DNA of 61,140 bases from positions 1-61,140 of the IMG/VR virus record IMGVR_UViG_3300011113_000522. One strand, 5' to 3'. The stretch comes from a virus. The translations under genes and the position numbers were made by a program. This document shows, piece by piece, positions 7,598 through 15,338 of the stretch. The notes below the pieces were generated by a model that was not told the origin of the DNA, searched no databases, and saw only the letters and a list, made by a program, of their open reading frames with translations. Every line of letters begins with the position of its first letter. Position 1 is the first letter of the stretch.

Positions 7598-8866
7598 TTA
7601 TTGTCCTTTTGCTTTACGTAGCAGCGCTTCTATATTCTTTGCTTCACGCTCTACTTTTTCTTTTGATTGTATATCAAATTTTGAATATATTTTTTCCCAT
7701 GCATTAAGTGATAGTTCGTACGGTATAAATCCAATACCCAATTTGGCACCAAATACTGAAGCTTTTAATGTTCCGGTGCCTAATCTATACATTAAACGCC
7801 TTGCTTTTGGACCCTTAGTTGATTTCAATATTTTTGTCAAATTGTTTTGAATTCTTCTTTGAAAATATGCATTCATATCTTGTTTGATTTGTGGTGCATA
7901 TTTTGACATATCTTTGATAACAATTTGTTCTAATCGATTTAATATTGGAGATTTTGATGTTGCTAGTCTTTTTCCCAATTGGGCCATTCCGTTTGCAGTT
8001 AATTTTTGAACTGCTGGAAGTTTGCTAAACGCTCCTCCGATAATTGGAAGCAATGCAAAAATAGCCATTGTTCCGGATTCCATGTATCGGCCTTCATCAT
8101 AATACATTGCAGCATCAGCTGCCATTATACCTGATGATATTGCCATTCCTGCAACAGGCAAAAACATTGCTGCAATTGACAATGCAAATGCTATTTCGTG
8201 CTTATTTTCCGTAGCCCATTTTGCAGCTGCAAATTCGTCTGATTCCCATCTAGATTTTTCTTGCTTTGCAACTTGTTGAATGTTACCTAAAGCTTTCTGT
8301 ATCATGTTGATAGATTCGGAATTTGCATTAATGCCATTTAAATGATCAATAATGCGTTCTAAACGTTTTGCACGTTTCCAATGATCCATTCCTACCCAAC
8401 CCGTTATCTTACCAGATTTATCAGTTGTATATGTCCCAAATACATCGTAAATAAATTGACCAATGCCTCGACCATTTGTAAGTTTTTTTAGTTCTTTTAA
8501 AACTTTATCAAATTGCGATGCAGATTTAATTGCCATGATAGCACGAGCTATATTGTTTTCGTTGTCAGTGATACCTTTTGATTGATAAATTACATCGGCA
8601 ATATAAGATTCATATGATGGATACGTACGAATACCAGGAGGCAATTTCTTGCCTTGCTTTTCTAAATGCGTACGCAATTCATTTGGAACCCAACGTGGAG
8701 CACGTCCCGTTAATCCAGGAATTTGGTATTGATCGATAAGTGATGCTTGTGAAGTTGCACCAGATTGTGTGGTAGCCCATCCTTTAAGTGGCGATTGTTC
8801 TAATATCAAATTTACAATACATTGATTGTGATAATGATTTTTTAGAATTATACTTTCTGGTAACAT
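7598..8866 (-). CDS. Probable internal virion protein with hydrophobic core
   Basis: 422 residues, minus strand. The N-terminal leader ends in LILE|Q (E23). Residues about 225-290 form a long hydrophobic region with Gly/Pro turns (ALSIAAMFLPVAGMAISSG, then IFALLPIIGGAF) that resembles the hydrophobic linker before toxin domains in polymorphic toxins and could insert into membranes. The C-terminal quarter is basic and helical. No catalytic motif seen. It heads the minus-strand pair with the 6375 gene. A pore-forming or ejection role is a guess from hydrophobicity and leader. Confidence 0.6.
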   Translation of the reverse strand: MLPESIILKNHYHNQCIVNLILEQSPLKGWATTQSGATSQASLIDQYQIPGLTGRAPRWVPNELRTHLEKQGKKLPPGIRTYPSYESYIADVIYQSKGITDNENNIARAIMAIKSASQFDKVLKELKKLTNGRGIGQFIYDVFGTYTTDKSGKITGWVGMDHWKRAKRLERIIDHLNGINANSESINMIQKALGNIQQVAKQEKSRWESDEFAAAKWATENKHEIAFALSIAAMFLPVAGMAISSGIMAADAAMYYDEGRYMESGTMAIFALLPIIGGAFSKLPAVQKLTANGMAQLGKRLATSKSPILNRLEQIVIKDMSKYAPQIKQDMNAYFQRRIQNNLTKILKSTKGPKARRLMYRLGTGTLKASVFGAKLGIGFIPYELSLNAWEKIYSKFDIQSKEKVEREAKNIEALLRKAKGQ

Positions 8867-8869
8867 ATA

Positions 8870-8878
8870 AATAAATAT
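8870..8878 (-). promoter_or_regulatory. Late-type motif on minus strand
   Basis: On the minus strand this reads ATATTTATT, upstream of the gene starting at 8866, so the motif keeps the same orientation relative to its gene as at the plus-strand sites. Only 3 nt separate it from the ATG, so the mRNA or protein start here is uncertain. Confidence 0.5.
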
Positions 8879-8900
8879 GGTGTAAACGTAAACAATATGG

Positions 8901-8929
8901 TTGGAAACGCAAATTGTATTTCATATTAT
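8901..8929 (+). promoter_or_regulatory. Sigma70-like promoter TTGGAA-N17-TATTAT
   Basis: TTGGAA at 8901-8906, 17 nt, TATTAT at 8924-8929; predicted start near 8936, 27 nt before the ATG at 8963. No Shine-Dalgarno in the leader. A TATAAT one base further on (8930-8935) would have a 23-nt spacing and is less likely. Confidence 0.6.
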
Positions 8930-8962
8930 TATAATATAATTAACCAATTAAAAATTTAAGTT

Positions 8963-9526
8963 ATGAAAAAGTTAGTGTTTGCATTTGTATTGATTTCTAA
9001 TGTAGTTATTGCACAGCATCAAACCGTTGTAGGAACAAATATACCATGGTATTCAGACATCATAAAATATACATCACCAGATCCCAATGCCAAAGATTTT
9101 TTATCTTCGTTAATCGAAGTAGTCGCAATCAATGAAACGGATTACACAGAAAGATTGGTTTTCTTAAATGAAGATTCGGTTCGAATGAACTTTGGAAAAG
9201 CCTTAAATGAAATGCGTGCACAATATAACCGAAATCCTTTGACGTATAATGATTCAATTTCACAAAGCATTAAACATACTTTTGAAAATGAATTGCCAGC
9301 TGAGTTTCCAGAAACATACTATATGTTGCAACCAGTTCTATACCAAAATACCGTAATGCACTTTGCTAATAAAGCAAAAGCATATTGCGATTATGTTATT
9401 GATCTTGCTACATTAACTGATACAGATTTTTTTGAAATGACTGACTCAACTGCATCAGAATATGGATTCTATTTTGATGATATCGTATATGAAGGAGCAT
9501 ATGCTGTCATTATCGTTGTAAAATAA
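8963..9526 (+). CDS. Exported protein, possible CAP-like domain
   Basis: 187 residues with a classical signal peptide: MKK, a hydrophobic core and a cut site near VVIA|Q, the style common in Bacteroidota. After it, the segment ALNEMRAQYNRNPLTYNDSISQ is reminiscent of the first helix of CAP/SCP superfamily domains (LNxxRxxxxxxPLxYxxxL), and the protein ends in a hydrophobic strand (AYAVIIVVK). The CAP assignment is weak. It is the only plus-strand gene inside the minus-strand block, with its own promoter and a terminator. Likely periplasmic or surface-located during infection. Confidence 0.65.
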   Translation: MKKLVFAFVLISNVVIAQHQTVVGTNIPWYSDIIKYTSPDPNAKDFLSSLIEVVAINETDYTERLVFLNEDSVRMNFGKALNEMRAQYNRNPLTYNDSISQSIKHTFENELPAEFPETYYMLQPVLYQNTVMHFANKAKAYCDYVIDLATLTDTDFFEMTDSTASEYGFYFDDIVYEGAYAVIIVVK

Positions 9527-9546
9527 ATTGATTGCTCGCATAGTAA

Positions 9547-9576
9547 AATAAGGCAGATTGCTCTGCCTTATTTTTT
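9547..9576. terminator. Bidirectional terminator
   Basis: AATAAGGCAGA (9547-9557), loop TTGC, TCTGCCTTATT (9562-9572), with T-runs readable on both strands. It sits between the convergent genes ending at 9526 (+) and 9592 (-) and can serve both. Confidence 0.85.
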
Positions 9577-9591
9577 GTGTTTGTTAATTTG

Positions 9592-10272
9592 TTATTTACC
9601 AGATGGAGTATATCGGCCAGAGGCAGGAGCTTCTCCTGTAGCCGTGGAGTTTGCCAGCAACTTGTCACGCATATCCGAGGTCCCTTGATCATTAGCCATT
9701 TTTAGTATACTACCACCTTGACTACTCACTACGTTAGGTATCGACGGATACCATACAACGTTGGATTTTACACCAGCTGCAACCTTACCGTTATGTTTAT
9801 ATGTACCAGCTGCGAATTGAGCTAATGTAGTAGGATTATTCAATGACTCCCAAAAATTGGTATTTGCTGTGTCACCAAAATTATTACCATAATAAACTAA
9901 ACAATTTGTCCAACATACAGTCAAGCTTGGACTCATATACCAAGTTGCGCCTTTTGGCCAAACTGCAAATATATCTGCACCATACAAACCTTTAGCCCAG
10001 TTATCATATGGTTGAGTATATGATGCTCCTTTTTTAATTATTCCTAATGATAAGTATCCATATGAATTTTCTTCAGCTAATGCATCTTTAGCAGTTGTTA
10101 ACCAAGCCGGATCAGTTCCTGTTTGTTCCGTTAAATGTTGCAGTACGGATTCGCGCAAACCATACTCATTAATGTCGGCCATGATTGAGTTGTAAACCAA
10201 TTGTCGTTTTGCTGATTCGGATAAATTTTTGGTACCAAATCGAAGCATGTTTTCTGAAAGTAAATTTTTCAT
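9592..10272 (-). CDS. Probable packaged protein, paralogue of the 10339 gene
   Basis: 226 residues, minus strand. Leader of 49 residues ending HLTE|Q, then a mature domain starting near TDPAWLTTAKDALAEEN. It shares many segments in order with the neighbouring gene: DPAW(L/M)TTAK, KGATWY(M/V)SPSLTV, AAGTYKH(N/K)GK, SNVVWYPS, QGG. The predicted cleavage points fall at the same place in both, just before the conserved domain. The fold is not recognised; many Trp/Tyr and Gly suggest a beta-rich domain. Strong AAGGAAA ribosome-binding site. Probably a capsid-internal protein; function unknown. Confidence 0.65.
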   Translation of the reverse strand: MKNLLSENMLRFGTKNLSESAKRQLVYNSIMADINEYGLRESVLQHLTEQTGTDPAWLTTAKDALAEENSYGYLSLGIIKKGASYTQPYDNWAKGLYGADIFAVWPKGATWYMSPSLTVCWTNCLVYYGNNFGDTANTNFWESLNNPTTLAQFAAGTYKHNGKVAAGVKSNVVWYPSIPNVVSSQGGSILKMANDQGTSDMRDKLLANSTATGEAPASGRYTPSGK

Positions 10273-10312
10273 TTGTTTGTTTCCTTAAATATTTTATATA
10301 TATATGTTCTCG
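10273..10312 (-). repeat. Duplicated leader upstream of the 9592 gene
   Basis: On the minus strand this region reads GAGAACATATATATA.. then AAGGAAACAAACAA before the ATG. A near-copy lies at 11002-11041 before the paralogue, so the gene duplication included the 5' region with its ribosome-binding site. Confidence 0.65.
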
Positions 10313-10338
10313 TTAACAATATTGTTTTTGCTATTTTA

Positions 10339-11001
10339 TTATTGGCCAGCTGGCACGTATTTAGTACCAGCACCTGGTCCATATGGTTGACCGTCAACAT
10401 GTTTTAATGCTGCGCGCATTGCATCACCACTATCACCTAATGGCAAATGTGTATATATACCACCTTGTGTAACTACGGCGTTAGACAAAGAAGGATACCA
10501 TACAACATTAGACTGTATGCCGGTAACCGGTTTTCCTTTGTGTTTATATGTACCCGCTGCTAATTGAGTCGCCATGGTATTATTACTTAATGCACCAGAA
10601 TCAATGAATGCATTCCAACCGCCAAAATCATCATAATTATAAACTTTTGCAGCACAAAATGCTACGGTTAGGCTTGGAGATACATACCACGTGGCACCTT
10701 TAGCTACAGCAGCAAATTTAGTTTTTTCCAATCCATAACTTGTAATCATATCGCTAGGTTGTGTATATGTTGCTCCTGGTTTGAGTATTGCAACTGATAA
10801 AAATCCATCATTTTTTTCAGCTAATACATTTTTAGCAGTTGTCATCCAAGCTGGATCTGCTGCGGCTTCTGCTTCCATTATTAATCCTTGCCGTACAGCT
10901 CCATGCAAACCATGCTCATTAATGGTTTCTATGACTGATTTAAGAACCGATTGTCTTTGCATTGCAAATGGCAACGCGTTTTTTAAAAATAAATTTTTCA
11001 T
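10339..11001 (-). CDS. Probable packaged protein, paralogue of the 9592 gene
   Basis: 220 residues, minus strand. Leader of 43 residues ending LIME|A, followed by an Ala/Glu stretch and the conserved mature part DPAWMTTAKNVLAEKN. The same conserved blocks as the 9592 product occur in the same order, while leader and loops have diverged, which implies an old tandem duplication. No motif identifies an enzyme. AAGGAAA precedes the ATG. Co-transcribed with the 9592 gene (66 nt apart). Probable internal virion protein; function unknown. Confidence 0.65.
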   Translation of the reverse strand: MKNLFLKNALPFAMQRQSVLKSVIETINEHGLHGAVRQGLIMEAEAAADPAWMTTAKNVLAEKNDGFLSVAILKPGATYTQPSDMITSYGLEKTKFAAVAKGATWYVSPSLTVAFCAAKVYNYDDFGGWNAFIDSGALSNNTMATQLAAGTYKHKGKPVTGIQSNVVWYPSLSNAVVTQGGIYTHLPLGDSGDAMRAALKHVDGQPYGPGAGTKYVPAGQ

Positions 11002-11041
11002 TTGTTTGTTTCCTTTATAGGTTTTTTATATATATGTTCTT
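11002..11041 (-). repeat. Duplicated leader upstream of the 10339 gene
   Basis: Minus-strand GAACATATATATA..AAGGAAACAAACAA before the ATG, matching the leader at 10273-10312. Confidence 0.65.
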
Positions 11042-11050
11042 GTTATCAAT

Positions 11051-11059
11051 AATAAATAT
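11051..11059 (-). promoter_or_regulatory. Late-type motif on minus strand
   Basis: Minus strand reads ATATTTATT, about 50 nt upstream of the gene starting at 11001; a likely promoter for the paralogue pair, divergent from the 11084 promoter. Confidence 0.5.
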
Positions 11060-11083
11060 GTTTCAAAAAAAAAGTAATGCAAT

Positions 11084-11112
11084 TTGGATTTTTCATTTTT
11101 TTTACATAATAT
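11084..11112 (+). promoter_or_regulatory. Sigma70-like promoter TTGGAT-N17-TAATAT
   Basis: TTGGAT at 11084-11089, 17 nt, TAATAT at 11107-11112. Predicted start near 11119, leaving about 8 nt before the ATG at 11127 and no Shine-Dalgarno. Confidence 0.6.
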
Positions 11113-11126
11113 AAAATAAAACATAT

Positions 11127-12152
11127 ATGATACGTTATGGTTATGCCTGTATCAACATGGAGTTATCCGCCCAGGGTATTCGTACCGGTCGTGCCATGAT
11201 TGATCGCAAATTCAAACTTGGTGGTTTACGGCTTGCATCTGATATTGCACTTGCCAATGCCCGCGATTTACTTATTATTCTGCAATGGAATGAAGCACGC
11301 GGCATTCGTTTGTTTCGTTTAGGTTCTGAGCTCTTTCCCCGTTGGAATCATTACGAGCTTGCAGATTTACCTGACATTGATCTTATTGCACAGCATCTTC
11401 GTGCCGCAGGTGACTTTGCTCGTGCACATGGTCATCGCATTACAACGCATCCTGGTCCATTTCATATCTTAGGTAGTCCTGATGCTGTAGTTGTTGATAA
11501 TTCTATCGTTGGTCTTGAACGACATTCTGAGCTCTTTGATATGATGGGCTTTGCTCCTAGCTTTGAAAACAAGATCAATATTCACGTAGGTGCTACTTAC
11601 AATGACAAGCCCGGCACCATTGCACGGTGGTTGCATAACTATGATCGGCTTTCAGATTCTTGCAAGGCACGTTTAGTTATTGAGAATGATGACAAGGCAT
11701 CTATGTATTCCGTACGCGAATTGTATTCTATGCTACATGCAGAAATTGCTATACCTATTACGTTTGACTATTGGCATCACACATTCAATACTGGTGACAT
11801 CAGCGAACAAGAAGCATTCTTTATGGCGCGTGAGACTTGGCAACGTCATGGTGTGACACAATGTACTCATTACAGTGAATCCCGTCGACGTGAAGCACAA
11901 ATTCTTATCGAGCGTATGTTTGCACATCACAACATTGACATTGCCGACTTGCCCAATTGGCCTACCTTTCACAAACAATACAAAGAGTTTACCAAGATCA
12001 AGGAGCAGGCTCATGCTGACTATATCACACAGCTTCCGAATACATATGGTGTTGCAGATCTCGATGTTATGGTTGAGGCAAAGGCTAAAGAACAATCATT
12101 GATTGCATTGAATGTTGAATGTTGTCAAAACACCCAATTAATATTAGAATAA
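11127..12152 (+). CDS. uvsE: UV damage endonuclease (UvdE/UvsE)
   Basis: 341 residues, the usual length for the family. UvdE is a TIM-barrel, metal-dependent endonuclease that nicks DNA 5' of UV photoproducts. Family features visible: RYGYACINMEL at the N-terminus, FRLGSELFPRWNH, HGHRITTHPGPFHILGS with metal-binding His, ERHSELFD, NIHVGATYNDK, RLVIENDD and FDYWHH. The gene is markedly richer in G+C than its surroundings (29 of 60 bases at 11161-11220; 33 of 60 at 11401-11460; compare 15 of 60 at 20161-20220) and uses CGT/CGC Arg codons, suggesting recent acquisition. Own TTGGAT-type promoter. Confidence 0.93.
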   Translation: MIRYGYACINMELSAQGIRTGRAMIDRKFKLGGLRLASDIALANARDLLIILQWNEARGIRLFRLGSELFPRWNHYELADLPDIDLIAQHLRAAGDFARAHGHRITTHPGPFHILGSPDAVVVDNSIVGLERHSELFDMMGFAPSFENKINIHVGATYNDKPGTIARWLHNYDRLSDSCKARLVIENDDKASMYSVRELYSMLHAEIAIPITFDYWHHTFNTGDISEQEAFFMARETWQRHGVTQCTHYSESRRREAQILIERMFAHHNIDIADLPNWPTFHKQYKEFTKIKEQAHADYITQLPNTYGVADLDVMVEAKAKEQSLIALNVECCQNTQLILE

Positions 12153-12153
12153 G

Positions 12154-12162
12154 ATATTTATA
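12154..12162 (+). promoter_or_regulatory. Late-type motif ATATTTATA
   Basis: ATATTTAT core directly after the uvsE stop and 32 nt before the ATG at 12195; AAAGG lies between. Confidence 0.55.
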
Positions 12163-12194
12163 TATAATATTATTAATTTATTATAAAGGTTATT

Positions 12195-12377
12195 ATGAAA
12201 GCAGAATATCGCTACAAAGTTAAAATTACCGATGACATTGCTGATGCTCACGACATTATTCGTGCGGTAGGTAAAGCATTAACAGAAGGTAAAATTGACA
12301 AAGCTTCTGCACTTGACAATTTGGCTCGTGCATTAAAAAAATTAGAATCAGCAAAATACTATATTGAACGAGGATAA
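12195..12377 (+). CDS. Hypothetical small protein
   Basis: 60 residues, a strand followed by helices (DDIADAHDIIRAVGKALTEG and ALDNLARALKKLE). AAAGG ribosome-binding site; stop overlaps the next ATG by one base. Function unknown. Confidence 0.7.
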   Translation: MKAEYRYKVKITDDIADAHDIIRAVGKALTEGKIDKASALDNLARALKKLESAKYYIERG

Positions 12378-13384
12378 TGGCAAAGCGTTTTCCGTACATA
12401 GTTTTAGCAGCTGCATTTAGTTTAGCCGCAAGTGCCGCATATTACAGCGTGTTCGGATTGAGTAAATTGTTTGCATCACAAGCAACTGCTGTAGTTGTTT
12501 TAGCATCTACACTAGAAATTTCAAAACTAATATCAGCATCATATCTGCATCGTTATTGGAAACAAATTTCCCGTTTAATGCGAATTTATCTAACTACGGC
12601 AGTTTTGATATTGATGATGATTACATCTTTAGGAATTTATGGATTTTTGGCTTCGTCTTATCAAGACACCGCATATCGATTGCAAAACTTAGAAAGTATT
12701 ATTAACAATTTAGAAACTAAACGTGCGCGTTTTGAAACGCAATTAACGGCTGTTACTAAAGAAAAACAAAATGTAGATAACAATGTAACGCAATTGACTC
12801 AAGCATTGTCAACCAATCGCATTCAGTATACGGATCGCCAAGGCAATCAAGTTGTTCGCACAGATGCAGCAAATCGACGGACTTATGAAAAACAATTGGA
12901 TGCATCTACTCAACGATTGCAAGAATTAACTAAACGAGAATCCGTACTTGCTGATTCAGTTACTGCGGTCGAATTAAAAATTACAGATTTGCAAACAACG
13001 TCAGACGTTGCAGCAGAAGTTGGCCCATTAAAATACATTGCAAAAATCACCGGTCAAAGTATGGATACTGTGGTCAATTGGTTGATTTTAATGCTTATAT
13101 TGGTGTTTGATCCGTTAGCAATCATATTGCTTATTTCAGCAAATAAAATTTTACATAATAAAAAAATCATCCAACTACAAGATGAATCATCTCTGCAGGC
13201 GGAGCAGTCAGAAGCAACTGAGGAGAGTCAAGCCAAGAGGGTTAAAGCCCCAACTCAAGCTTCTGACAATGAAATTGTATCGCCATCCAAAAGTAGCAAT
13301 GATACAATACTAAGTCCTAATCCAGAAATATTGTCATACCGAAATAAATTTAAAATTGAACGTGAAAAGAAATACAAAAAGTAG
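12377..13384 (+). CDS. Membrane protein with central coiled coil
   Basis: 335 residues. Three or so hydrophobic helices in residues 5-100 (AAAFSLAASAAYYSVFGLSK; ATAVVVLASTLEISKLISAS; TTAVLILMMITSLGIYGFLA), a coiled coil in about 105-220, another hydrophobic helix near 235-260 (WLILMLILVFDPLAIILLIS) and a charged tail. I recognise this layout (LExSKLxxASxLxRxW.. and LVFDPLA) from phage membrane proteins of unknown function in T4-like marine phages. It could act on the host envelope or be involved in lysis timing; neither is shown. Overlaps the zinc-ribbon gene at its end. Confidence 0.7.
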   Translation: MAKRFPYIVLAAAFSLAASAAYYSVFGLSKLFASQATAVVVLASTLEISKLISASYLHRYWKQISRLMRIYLTTAVLILMMITSLGIYGFLASSYQDTAYRLQNLESIINNLETKRARFETQLTAVTKEKQNVDNNVTQLTQALSTNRIQYTDRQGNQVVRTDAANRRTYEKQLDASTQRLQELTKRESVLADSVTAVELKITDLQTTSDVAAEVGPLKYIAKITGQSMDTVVNWLILMLILVFDPLAIILLISANKILHNKKIIQLQDESSLQAEQSEATEESQAKRVKAPTQASDNEIVSPSKSSNDTILSPNPEILSYRNKFKIEREKKYKK

Positions 13385-13529
13385 TCCTACACCAAAAGGA
13401 TTTAAAAAGTTACAATGCAAATATTGCGATGATATTTGCCAAAAAGTAGATGTTAATGCAACTGCAGTTACCTGTTTCCGTTGTGTATCAAAACTTGTCA
13501 ATGGACAACAATTGGAAATACGAAAATAA
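13362..13529 (+). CDS. Small zinc-ribbon protein (55 aa)
   Basis: 55 codons from a GTG at 13362, in a frame different from and overlapping the end of the membrane protein. The product has two Cys pairs, CKYC-DDIC and CFRC, spaced like a zinc ribbon, plus a basic N-terminus (MKRNTKSSPTPKG). No ATG start exists; GTG 13362 or a TTG two codons upstream are the only choices. The following gene's promoter starts inside its last codons. Likely a nucleic-acid- or protein-binding zinc ribbon; partner unknown. Confidence 0.65.
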   Translation: MKRNTKSSPTPKGFKKLQCKYCDDICQKVDVNATAVTCFRCVSKLVNGQQLEIRK

Positions 13530-13540
13530 ATCAATATAAT
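13512..13540 (+). promoter_or_regulatory. Sigma70-like promoter TTGGAA-N17-TATAAT, leaderless
   Basis: TTGGAA at 13512-13517, exactly 17 nt, perfect TATAAT at 13535-13540. A transcription start 6-7 nt downstream coincides with the ATG at 13546, so the mRNA would have no leader. Confidence 0.75.
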
Positions 13541-13545
13541 AAGTT

Positions 13546-14322
13546 ATGTTACAAGCAGAAAAAATCAAAACAAACTGGGAACAGTATCGCGAATTAGTGA
13601 ATACTTATTTTCCTACCCGTAAAGATCAATTAAATAAAATGTATGATGAATTTGAAGATCGCATGGCAATGATGCCAGCATCATCAATTGCTCATTTTCA
13701 CAATGCATTTGCCGGAGGATATGTAGATCATGTACTTCGAGTTATTGCATGTGCTGAAAAGCTTTATGAGTCTTGGACTGAAATGGGTGCAGATATGTCC
13801 GGTTATACCATTGAAGAACTTCGCTTTGCTGCAATGCATCACGATTTAGGTAAAGTAGGATTTCCAGGAGATGGCAATGAAGTATATCAAATAGAAACTT
13901 CAGATTGGCATCGAAAAAATCAAAACAAAATGTATCGTCACAATGAAAATATTCCATTTACCATGGTACCAGATCTTTCAATTTGGTTGCTACAGGAATA
14001 TGATGTTAAAATGTCTTGGACGGAATATCAAGCAATTAAAATACATGATGGAATGTATGATGATGCAAATAAGCCATATTTTGTTGCTCGATCAGCACAA
14101 GCCAAATTGAAAACAAATCTTCCTATCATTTTGCATCATGCAGATCATATGGCAGCACAAATTGAATTTGAACGTTGGAGAAACAAAGATAAAGAAACAC
14201 CTAAGGCGGTTTCGGAAAAAAGTAGAGCACAAAAATCAACAGGGTTAAAGAATTTAGCTGAAAGCAATCCGGATGTTGAACAGTCATTAAATGATATATT
14301 CAAAGCATTTAACGAGGAATAA
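13546..14322 (+). CDS. HD-domain phosphohydrolase
   Basis: 258 residues. HD-superfamily metal ligands are visible: H62 (GGYVDHVLRV), H99-D100 (MHHDLGKVG) and later His/Asp (IKIHDGMYDD; LHHADHMA). HD proteins hydrolyse phosphate esters of nucleotides or nucleic acids; the substrate here is unknown, but nucleotide metabolism or second-messenger cleavage are the usual options. First gene of an operon with a TM protein and the gp55-like sigma factor, under a promoter predicted to give a leaderless mRNA. Confidence 0.85.
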   Translation: MLQAEKIKTNWEQYRELVNTYFPTRKDQLNKMYDEFEDRMAMMPASSIAHFHNAFAGGYVDHVLRVIACAEKLYESWTEMGADMSGYTIEELRFAAMHHDLGKVGFPGDGNEVYQIETSDWHRKNQNKMYRHNENIPFTMVPDLSIWLLQEYDVKMSWTEYQAIKIHDGMYDDANKPYFVARSAQAKLKTNLPIILHHADHMAAQIEFERWRNKDKETPKAVSEKSRAQKSTGLKNLAESNPDVEQSLNDIFKAFNEE

Positions 14323-14323
14323 C

Positions 14324-14641
14324 ATGTTATTTTTAATCATAACAAACATACTGCTACTAGGAGTTGCGGCATACTTAGCATATCGCGTATGGTATCTTGC
14401 CGGAGCTGTTGCTGACATACAAGAACAAGATGAAGATGTAACTGAGTATATTGAATCATTGGAAGTAACCAATCAATTCATGTATACGAAAGTTGTTGAA
14501 GCATATGAAAACATGAAACGTGTTGATTTGCGAGGTGCTTTTGCTGCAGAAGATGAAGTGGGAACTACATTTGATATGTTAAAAGAAATAGTTGAAACAT
14601 TAAAAGATCAATTCAATGCCGAGAGCCAAGAAAACAAGTAA
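14324..14641 (+). CDS. Single-pass membrane protein conserved in T4-like phages
   Basis: 105 residues from ATG 14324, preferred over ATG 14291 because GAGGA precedes it and the product then starts with a clean N-terminal membrane helix (FLIITNILLLGVAAYLAY). The C-terminal part contains DLRGAFAAEDEVGTTFDMLKE, which resembles a segment (DxRGxFExDDEVGxxF) found in small T4-like phage proteins of unknown function. Overlaps the sigma gene by 26 nt. Confidence 0.7.
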   Translation: MLFLIITNILLLGVAAYLAYRVWYLAGAVADIQEQDEDVTEYIESLEVTNQFMYTKVVEAYENMKRVDLRGAFAAEDEVGTTFDMLKEIVETLKDQFNAESQENK

Positions 14642-15314
14642 AACATATTTTACTAAAATAACAGACCTAGCAATTGCTGGTTATAATAAAAGTCCAGATG
14701 TTGCTACGCGTGAAAAAATATATCGCAGATTTATTTATCCTGCATTCATGAAACTTACTGAAAATATCATCAACAAAGTTAAACCTGATTATATTGATTC
14801 GTCATTTCAAGACTTGCAAACCGATTTGGTTACATATCTAACTGCACGTTTAGATAAATTTAATCCATCTGCAGGCAAAGCATATTCATATTATACTCGC
14901 ACTTCATTTAATTACTTGATTGCAGAAAATCAAAAAGCTTACGCAAAAATAAAATCAGATGCACTTGAACTAGATATTGATGAACAACGCAATGTTGTTA
15001 TAGAAATATCCAATGCGGACATGTTGGAAACATTGTGCGAATTTATGGATGCATACATTACATATTGTTATGAAAATCTAAATTATATTTTTACTAATCC
15101 TACAGATATACATGTAGCAGATTCAGTATTACATATTTTTGAAACTCGTGCAAACATTGACAACTTTAATAAAAAAGCATTGTATATTTTTATTCGCGAA
15201 CGTACCGGTTTAGACACATCTAATATTACGCGCGTAGTTAAAACACTTAAACAAATATACGATGCAAAATTTAAAGAGTACGAACAAACAGATTTCATAA
15301 AATTACCTTTTTGA
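14616..15314 (+). CDS. 55: Late-transcription sigma factor, gp55-like
   Basis: 232 residues. The segment LDKFNPSAGKAYSYYTRTSFNYLIAENQK (about residues 80-108) is the region-2 signature of T4 gp55 and related phage sigma factors (KFDPxxGxAFxYFTxxxxNxxIxxxxK). gp55 binds host RNA polymerase in place of the main sigma factor and directs it to the late promoter box TATAAATA, with the sliding clamp as activator. The gene is expressed with the HD hydrolase, upstream of the structural module it would control. The many ATATTTAT motifs nearby are the natural candidate targets. Confidence 0.85.
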   Translation: MPRAKKTSKTYFTKITDLAIAGYNKSPDVATREKIYRRFIYPAFMKLTENIINKVKPDYIDSSFQDLQTDLVTYLTARLDKFNPSAGKAYSYYTRTSFNYLIAENQKAYAKIKSDALELDIDEQRNVVIEISNADMLETLCEFMDAYITYCYENLNYIFTNPTDIHVADSVLHIFETRANIDNFNKKALYIFIRERTGLDTSNITRVVKTLKQIYDAKFKEYEQTDFIKLPF

Positions 15315-15322
15315 TATTTATT
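15314..15322 (+). promoter_or_regulatory. Late-type motif ATATTTATT
   Basis: ATATTTAT core 16 nt before the ATG at 15339, with AAAGGG between; opens the baseplate module right after the sigma gene. Confidence 0.65.
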
Positions 15323-15338
15323 TTAAAGGGTTTTTGAT

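Noticed and set aside
9547-9576. Inverted repeat considered as an attachment or IS end
   Set aside because: Between convergent genes with T-runs on both sides; a bidirectional terminator explains it, and no transposase is nearby.
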